Origin: Chrysomallon squamiferum
Taxonomy: Eukaryota > Mollusca > Gastropoda > Neomphalida > Peltospiridae
Direction of reading: 5' to 3'
Length of the DNA: 64,000 nt
Assembly: GCA_012295275.1 (NCBI GenBank)
Contig: CM022675.1
Coordinates: 12,932,753-12,996,752 of the forward strand
Positions 57,701-64,000 of this stretch are shown in pieces (positions within the stretch are counted from its first letter, which is position 1; each line of letters opens with the position of its first letter). The notes beneath the pieces were generated by a model. The model made no database searches and was not told the DNA's origin. It saw nothing but the letters and a program-made list of their open reading frames with translations. Both the position numbers and the translations under genes were made by a program.

Positions 57701-59511
57701 AAGATAAACTGGGAGACAGGGAGTCACAGAGAGAGAGACAGACAAAGATAAACTGGGAGACAGGGCGTCACAGAGAGAGAGAGACAGACAGTAAAGGTAA
57801 TATCTATGACAATGGTTTAAAAAAAAAAGTATGATCATTCATATTATAAGATACAATAAAACTCCTTTATTAAAAATTATTCCTTGATAATGAAAAATAT
57901 AAATATGCCTACATATATTTCCTTAATGCTGGAAGCTATAAGCACAAATACCTGGTTACTTACCTGGACACACCTTACAGCTCGTAGGACAGTACTGTGA
58001 TGCGTAATAGAAACCATTGTCACACTTATCCGCTTCACAGTTCGAGTCCAACGGATTAGCAGGACAGGTCACTTGAAAGTAGAATAGTAATGTACAGTTA
58101 TTAGTCACTATGCTTTACTATAGCTTCACTGTAGTTTAACCTCAATCATCTTTCATTATATGGCGACATAATAATGTTAGGTACCAGATACAGAAGAAGA
58201 GAAAAGAAAAAACTACATGATATGATCAGCTACCGTACACAAAAGAAGGGCAGGAAACAAAACAAAAGAACAACAAAAAATCACAGTAATGGTTGTCAGA
58301 GATACACATCTGATCAAAGAGTATATGTCATAAACCAGTTGGTGAATTATAGCACAAATTAGTCTCCTTCTGAACTTCAATCCGCATCTTTTTTTCAAAA
58401 ATTCAAAGTGATAAGACTTTAAACATTTAATACATTAAGTGTCTCATATTCCAGTAGTTATTCGTGTTTTTTGTTAGCGTAGAGGGGATACGTAACAACT
58501 CGTAAATGTTGATTTACATCTGTATTCTTCTAGTTAAATAAGGACTTTAGAACATTTGTTTAACCCCTACTTTTAGTAATATAATTATGGTCACTGTTCA
58601 GTTAATGACTAAAGTTTTGTTCTTATTGCTAGATACACCCGTTATTTCACTTACCTATTTCACACTTGTCTCCTGTAAATATTTGATCGCCAAAGTTATC
58701 TTTGCAGGTACACGTGCAAACACCAATATTTAGTTCTGCTGAATTGTAGCACACCAAACCATAACATTCTGAAAAAAGAAACATAGATTCGTGTAAACTC
58801 GTGAATTAGTCACTGAAATCTTTGTAGTAAACAAATTATTTCATTAATCAGAAACTCTGATAGACTAACCAAACCAATTTTAAAAAACAAATAATAATAA
58901 TAATAAACTGTTTCATTACTCGTTCAGATTTATCTGAAATACTATTGTGTTTCACTGTTCAGGCAATTGTATTATGAAATACAGTGTTTCACTTGTCAAG
59001 CAGATTTTACCTCAAGTAATCATGTTTCATTATTCAGGCAATTTCTATCTTGAATAGTGTTGTTTCACTATTCAGACAATTTCATCTTAAGTATTATTGT
59101 TTCATTATTCAGACAATTTTTATCTTACGTATTGTTGTTTCACTATTCAGACAATTTTACTCAAATTATGTAGTCGTTCAGTAGTCAATCAGTTTTTAAT
59201 CTAAATTATAGTGTTTCAGTAATCATCTATTTGTTAACTGAAATATTTCACTATTCTGATAATTTTTATCAGAATCATAATTTCACCATTCAACTATTCT
59301 TTTTCTGCTTAAATAACACACTATTCCAGTAATCAAGTATTTTATTTCTAGCTTGATAATATTTCATTAATCAGGCAATTGCTATCTGAAGTATAGTGTT
59401 CAATTCTTCTCTATCTGGAATACTGATGTATACTGTTGTATTTTACCAGTCAAGATGTTTCATCTTAAGCAATTTACATTTTATTTGAATAGAGGTGTCA
59501 CTAGTCAAGTA

Positions 59512-59570
<59 letters not shown>

Positions 59571-61450
59571 TCTATTTATTTATTTATTTAGTTTTCTATT
59601 ATTTTTGTCTCAAGCAAGTTCTGCTTAACTAAAATGCATTTTATATGAAGAACAGCTTCACTAGATGTTAGCTATTTACCACAGGTCTTGGGGTAGTCCA
59701 CGCTGTTTGTGCCACACGTGTCACACGTCATGCCTGTAGACGGGGCACAGTAAGGCTGGTTATATTCTGAATTCAGCTGTCTGAAAAAAAGTGAAAACAA
59801 GTAACTAAATAGTAATAGTCATTTCATTACGTTATACGCTGATAATGTTATTATTGTATCCATGGGGTATGTCAAAAATAAACAAGTGCTCTTATTAATG
59901 CAATATTTTTTTTTAGTTTTTTTTGTTTTAGTTGTGTAAAACTTACTGGTTAGCGTAATTACAAGTAACAATGTATCTGTATGCCCCTTCGATTCCATTG
60001 ACGCCACAGTCGACCAAAGCACAGCCCACACTCGAAGATCTGTGCAGAATCATCTACAGAGTAGATGATAAAACAAAAAATAATACTTATCTAAATAAAA
60101 ATATCACACTGTACTTTAAAACTGTTACGAAACCAATTCAAAATGTCCTATTGTCATTTAAAACTGCTTTCTAATTATTTCAAAATATCTCGTAGCCGCT
60201 TAAAGCTCCAACATGGCTAATTCAAAATGTCACACTGTTGTTTCAAACTGCCATACTATAGATTATTCCTCTGAAATCCTGCATACGTATTGCATTAACA
60301 ATATTTAATAGATAAAATTTAATTAATTTAGTGATTAGAATTTGACAAATCTCTTACGTCAAGTCATTAAACAATGGCAGCATTTCTGAACTCACCTGCG
60401 TGTAGTGACCAACTTTCGAAAAATCGTTGCTTCCACCGTATGTGAAATCCTTCTTCTCATCTTCCCAGCCTAAGATGGCAGGAATGATGTCACTAACCGT
60501 TCCACTCGAGATGTATATATTCTGACCAATCTTTACATCAGGTAGACCTGGACGTTAGAGAAGTAACCTTTATACATCCATATCTGTGTTTTCATACCTT
60601 TATACATATATTCATGTTTACATTCCTACGTATTTTTGTACATTAGCATTTACACCTTTACTATATTCATGTTTACAGTTTTGATATTTCTGAAGTAAGA
60701 TTTAGATTTTTATATATTTATACATTCAACTTCACAACTTTATATATTTATGTACATTTATGTAATTATATTCATATTTATATATTTACATAATATATAT
60801 TTTATAGTCATATCTGCATGCATTAGTAAAACTGTAAGTTCATATTTACATGATAGTATACTTTATCTTAAAAGTAAAATTATTTTGTCAAAGAAAACTT
60901 ACTGAAAGCTCTTCTGTTGATGCCCTCATCGTGTTCAAACAGACACCGAGCAGCGTGTTTTTTGGCAATGAAAGCAAGCTCGTCATCCCAATACTGAAAC
61001 AGATTTTTAAAATGCTCACTGATCAGTAAGTACCGTTATTTAATCATCCATCATTACTTAGTCAATGATTTTTGGTAACGGATGATGTCATTGTGGTCAA
61101 GCAGTTGTTTTAATCATTTGAAAATAAAGTTTCTGTTTTAGCATTATGAAAACAGTTTTTGAATAAATGATAATCAAGCCTTCTCGGAAACGTTTCTGAA
61201 TTCGTCAGAAGCGATCAAATACATGAACAGGCACACAGAAGCAGAATATTTAGAAAATTCTGAGATATGTACGTGTTTAAAGTACTTGTGTAATAAGCTT
61301 CGTTTTCCTATCATTTCTGTCTCCATTACATGCATGTTGCAAACATATATTTAACAAAATTTTGGTCAACGTGAATAATTCTCACAAAAAAAAACAAACA
61401 ACTTAACTAATGTCTTCATTAGATATACAAAAACAGACCGTTTAAAAATC

Positions 61451-61483
<33 letters not shown>

Positions 61484-61763
61484 GACGTTAGATAAAATAT
61501 TTAAAACAGCTCTTTGCGCTAAATTATAACCAACGAAAAACTGTGACTGAATGACATTCATCTTTGTTGGACAGTTAGGTGGGACTTAAAAGACAACTGG
61601 GCGCGTGTAGAGTCACCAATTATGAACTTTCAGTAACTGTTCGGATGTCTTAAGACACAACAGTTTGAGATACCAGTATTTGCATCATCTGACATTTATA
61701 AAGTCTTTTTATCCACATTTATCATTTAATGATTTAGAGGACGAAATATTATAATACTGATTG

Positions 61764-61812
<49 letters not shown>

Positions 61813-62655
61813 TATATTTATTATACCATTGTCTGCATGTCAGCAGCTGCAGGATCGACTTCGCTTCTCACACGATTGTGTTCAGCAACAGCAGCGTCTT
61901 TCTGCTGCTCTGTTAATGGGATTTCAGTTCCAACATCAACTTTACACGCCGTGTGAGTGGAGCTAAAAAATTCATACTTGCACTGAAAAGAAATAACGTG
62001 ATTTGTTCTTTTACATTGCCTCTTTCAATTACTACTACTACCACTACTGTAACTACTACTACTACCATTACAATTACTGCTCTATTACTACAAATACAGT
62101 AACTACTACAGTTATTACTATTACTACTACCACTGCAACTACAACGTTCTCTAACAGTATTACTTCTAAAAGAACGAGTGCTGCTGGAATTACTGCTAGT
62201 ATTGCTACTATCTCTACTAATACTACAGGGACTGTTACTACCAGAATTCAAACTATTACTAGAACTACTACTAACACTATGTTGTTTACGACATTTACTA
62301 TAACAATAACAATAACAAAAATAATAATAATCATAATAATAATAATAACAACAACAACGTCAATAATAATAATAATTTATTTATTCACTCATTTATTCAT
62401 TCATCCATGTTTTATATTGTACTATTTATTTATTTATTTATTTATTTATGAATTAACTGAAAGGTATCAAGATTCAATTTTCTTTCATTATCTCTTATGA
62501 AAATGAAGCAAAACAAAAATAATTATTCAAATACAAACAACAAAACATAAACTTACCGTGTCCCGTTTTGTGATGGACTCTGAAAAAAAAAAAAAAAAAA
62601 AAAAAATACATAAGAAATAGTCACATAAACCAAATAATAAAAATAATAATAATAA

Positions 62656-62687
<32 letters not shown>

Positions 62688-63503
62688 TAACATTTGTATA
62701 ATATTTGTGATATTAAGATGATAATGCACATAACTTTAATAATAATTATGCTAGTTATATTCATACGTAGTTTACCTCTGATATAATACTTATAGCATAC
62801 GTAACGTGGTAAGTATAACAGTACATATAGTACTTGCAACATGATGATTATAATAATACATAAATTACTTTTGTAAATTACATATAATGTGATATTAGAA
62901 ATACGTATGCTATTTATAATAATAATCCTTATTATGCTTGCATTATGATAGTAATGCAAATTACGATAATATGTATTAATAACAATACTAGTAAAAGTAA
63001 TTACATCGTTAATATAGTATGCAATATTTACAAAATGATAATTATATTTTCTAGTAATATTATGTATCAAATATATATATAAAATTAAACTTCTGCTTGT
63101 AATATATATTTTTTAATTATATGTATATTCGATATAATAGTTTTAATGAATGTCACTAATGAAGAGCCACTACTGTTATTGTGACAAGTTATGAATATGA
63201 TGTAAACATGTAATTAATTGGAATTCTTTACTTACAATACATGTACTATGTATGTCTGTCTAATTCTTTTCCATGGGTTAAAAGAAAAAAGCACAACACA
63301 CGCGCTTAAATTCATAACCTACCAAATTTTATTTAGTCAGTAAAATGTTTTATTATTTCAGAAAGCATTTATAATGTTCGTCACAGAAATAAGAAAGTTT
63401 GCCATGAAAAAGCTTTAATAAAAAACAACTCACCTGAATCTTCAGCTAAGCAGAATGAAAACTGCAAGAAGAAACACAGAACTACAGTTCTGAAACAACC
63501 CAT
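54791..63503 (-). CDS. CAP gene C: secreted CAP-EGF-ShKT mosaic protein, longest TTTP linker
   Basis: Fourteen coding exons (high to low): 63503-63434, 62579-62557, 61982-61827, 60993-60903, 60547-60396, 60053-59947, 59780-59680, 58768-58655, 58071-57964, 57422-57312, 57140-56721, 55996-55898, 55314-55210, 54909-54791. They total 1776 nt, 591 residues. The signal peptide is identical to A and B. CAP motifs are EHNRVR, WDDELAFIAKKHAA, GQNIY, GHYTQ, VGCALVDC and CNY. The hinge carries PYCAPSTGMTCDTCG. The first ShKT module is about 272-307 with six Cys. The linker exon is almost pure TTTP in 12-base units (ACTACAACGCCA type) over residues 345-484. The last two modules keep the same Cys spacing as A and B, which supports the chosen terminal exon and its TGA at 54791-54793. 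Function is not known; a secreted or mucus/matrix-associated role is inference. Confidence 0.87.
56721..57140 (-). repeat. TTTP-coding 12-bp tandem repeat, gene C linker
   Basis: About 30 or more 12-base units (ACTACAACGCCA and ACAACTACGCCA types) read as Thr-Thr-Thr-Pro. The tract is bounded by a CACTTCAG acceptor and a GTAAGAT donor. Plus-strand readings of the same DNA (poly-Val-Gly and Cys-Trp-Arg strings) are shadows. Confidence 0.9.
57670..57792. repeat. ~55-bp tandem duplication in a gene C intron
   Basis: Two copies of a segment containing GACAAAGATAAACTGGGAGA, CAGGG(A/C)GTCACAGAGAG and a GA-rich tail, between the first ShKT and second EGF exons. Confidence 0.8.
59518..59568. repeat. 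(TTA)n microsatellite
   Basis: TTA run in the gene C intron that also carries the degenerate TTTCACTATTCAG repeat. Confidence 0.9.
61764..61812. repeat. (CTAT)n microsatellite
   Basis: CTAT run just downstream (gene sense) of the donor of CAP exon 61982-61827. It is absent from the equivalent place in A and B. Confidence 0.9.
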
Positions 63504-64000
63504 TTTTGTCTACCACAGAAAATAGCAGCTTGAAACAAATGTGCCTTAACACTGTTTGATTTCGTATATTTAAAGAGATTTCAAAAGACATTTAAAATAA
63601 ATTCTTTGTTTCACGTTCCTTTCATTTTGGAGTCCAGAACTTAAACTGAGACATTTTTTAGAAAATATAATTCTGTTTCTTAATAGTAATAATGATGTAT
63701 TACCTAAAATGATGTTGGTAGCAAAAATAAACCAACTTAAATTAGTCTTTTGGTATCCAGAATCACAAATGTTTTCATGTTATGGCCTTTTAGCCCACGC
63801 TAAAAACAACGCAGGACCTACTGCAGAGAGAGAGAAAGGATGGTTTGAAAACAACAACATACGTGACAACATCTCGTGCAAATTAAATACACAAAGTTCA
63901 TTCCCGTAAGTAAAATCAATTGTAGAGGTGATTTTCTTTTATGGAGAAAAAAAAAAAAAAAAACATTTTAAATTTCATGCAAAACATATTTTATTGTAAT
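63504..64000. other. Upstream region of CAP gene C
   Basis: Includes the upstream block at 63735-63885 shared with genes A and B (TTATGGCCTTTTAGCC, ACCTACTGCAGAGAGA) and poly(A) near the window edge. No coding signal beyond it. Confidence 0.55.

Larger units (their letters stand above)
53991..63900. repeat. Segmental duplication unit C (older copy)
   Basis: Same gene order, exon sizes and flanking blocks as units A and B, but most introns have diverged or changed in length. The 3' end (54000-54190) and the start-codon region (63400-63600) remain clearly alike. Confidence 0.8.

Overview
The window is animal nuclear DNA. It is AT-rich, has long introns with GT..AG borders, and carries many microsatellites (GA, TA, TG, TAA, TATG). 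The gene content fits an invertebrate, probably a lophotrochozoan such as a mollusc. The assignment to phylum is inference from genome style and from the secreted multidomain genes, not from a diagnostic marker.

There are five protein-coding genes. On the minus strand, 1181-15181 is a complete 23-exon VPS16 gene, a HOPS/CORVET subunit. Head-to-head with it on the plus strand, 17221-27948 is an ODAD4/TTC25 gene, the TPR subunit of the outer-dynein-arm docking complex. Its tail is unusually long and contains about 29 tandem nine-residue repeats. These are housekeeping and ciliary genes with clear animal orthologues.

From about 28.2 kb to the right edge lies a tandem triplication of a ~10-11 kb unit on the minus strand. 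I call the genes A (29748-37887), B (42477-50548) and C (54791-63503). Each has 14 coding exons and keeps frame across all junctions. They predict secreted proteins of about 551, 521 and 591 residues: signal peptide, CAP/SCP domain, Cys-rich hinge, EGF-like, ShKT-like, EGF-like, Thr-rich mucin-like linker, EGF-like, and two C-terminal ShKT-like modules. Every module after the hinge sits in its own phase 1-1 exon. A and B are nearly identical over much of their introns, C is older, and B is a mosaic carrying C-like tracts. A decayed Tc1-like transposon lies at the A/B junction.

The most notable points are: the CAP-EGF-ShKT-mucin gene family and its mode of change (exon divergence, linker length variation, a vestigial duplicated exon, a lost splice acceptor, mosaic tracts); the long ODAD4 tail repeat; a minisatellite built from copies of a VPS16 splice donor; and three places where reading frames break inside otherwise conserved exons, which look like assembly errors. 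All exon borders were assigned by eye from splice signals, frame continuity and resemblance to known families. No alignment or database search was run.
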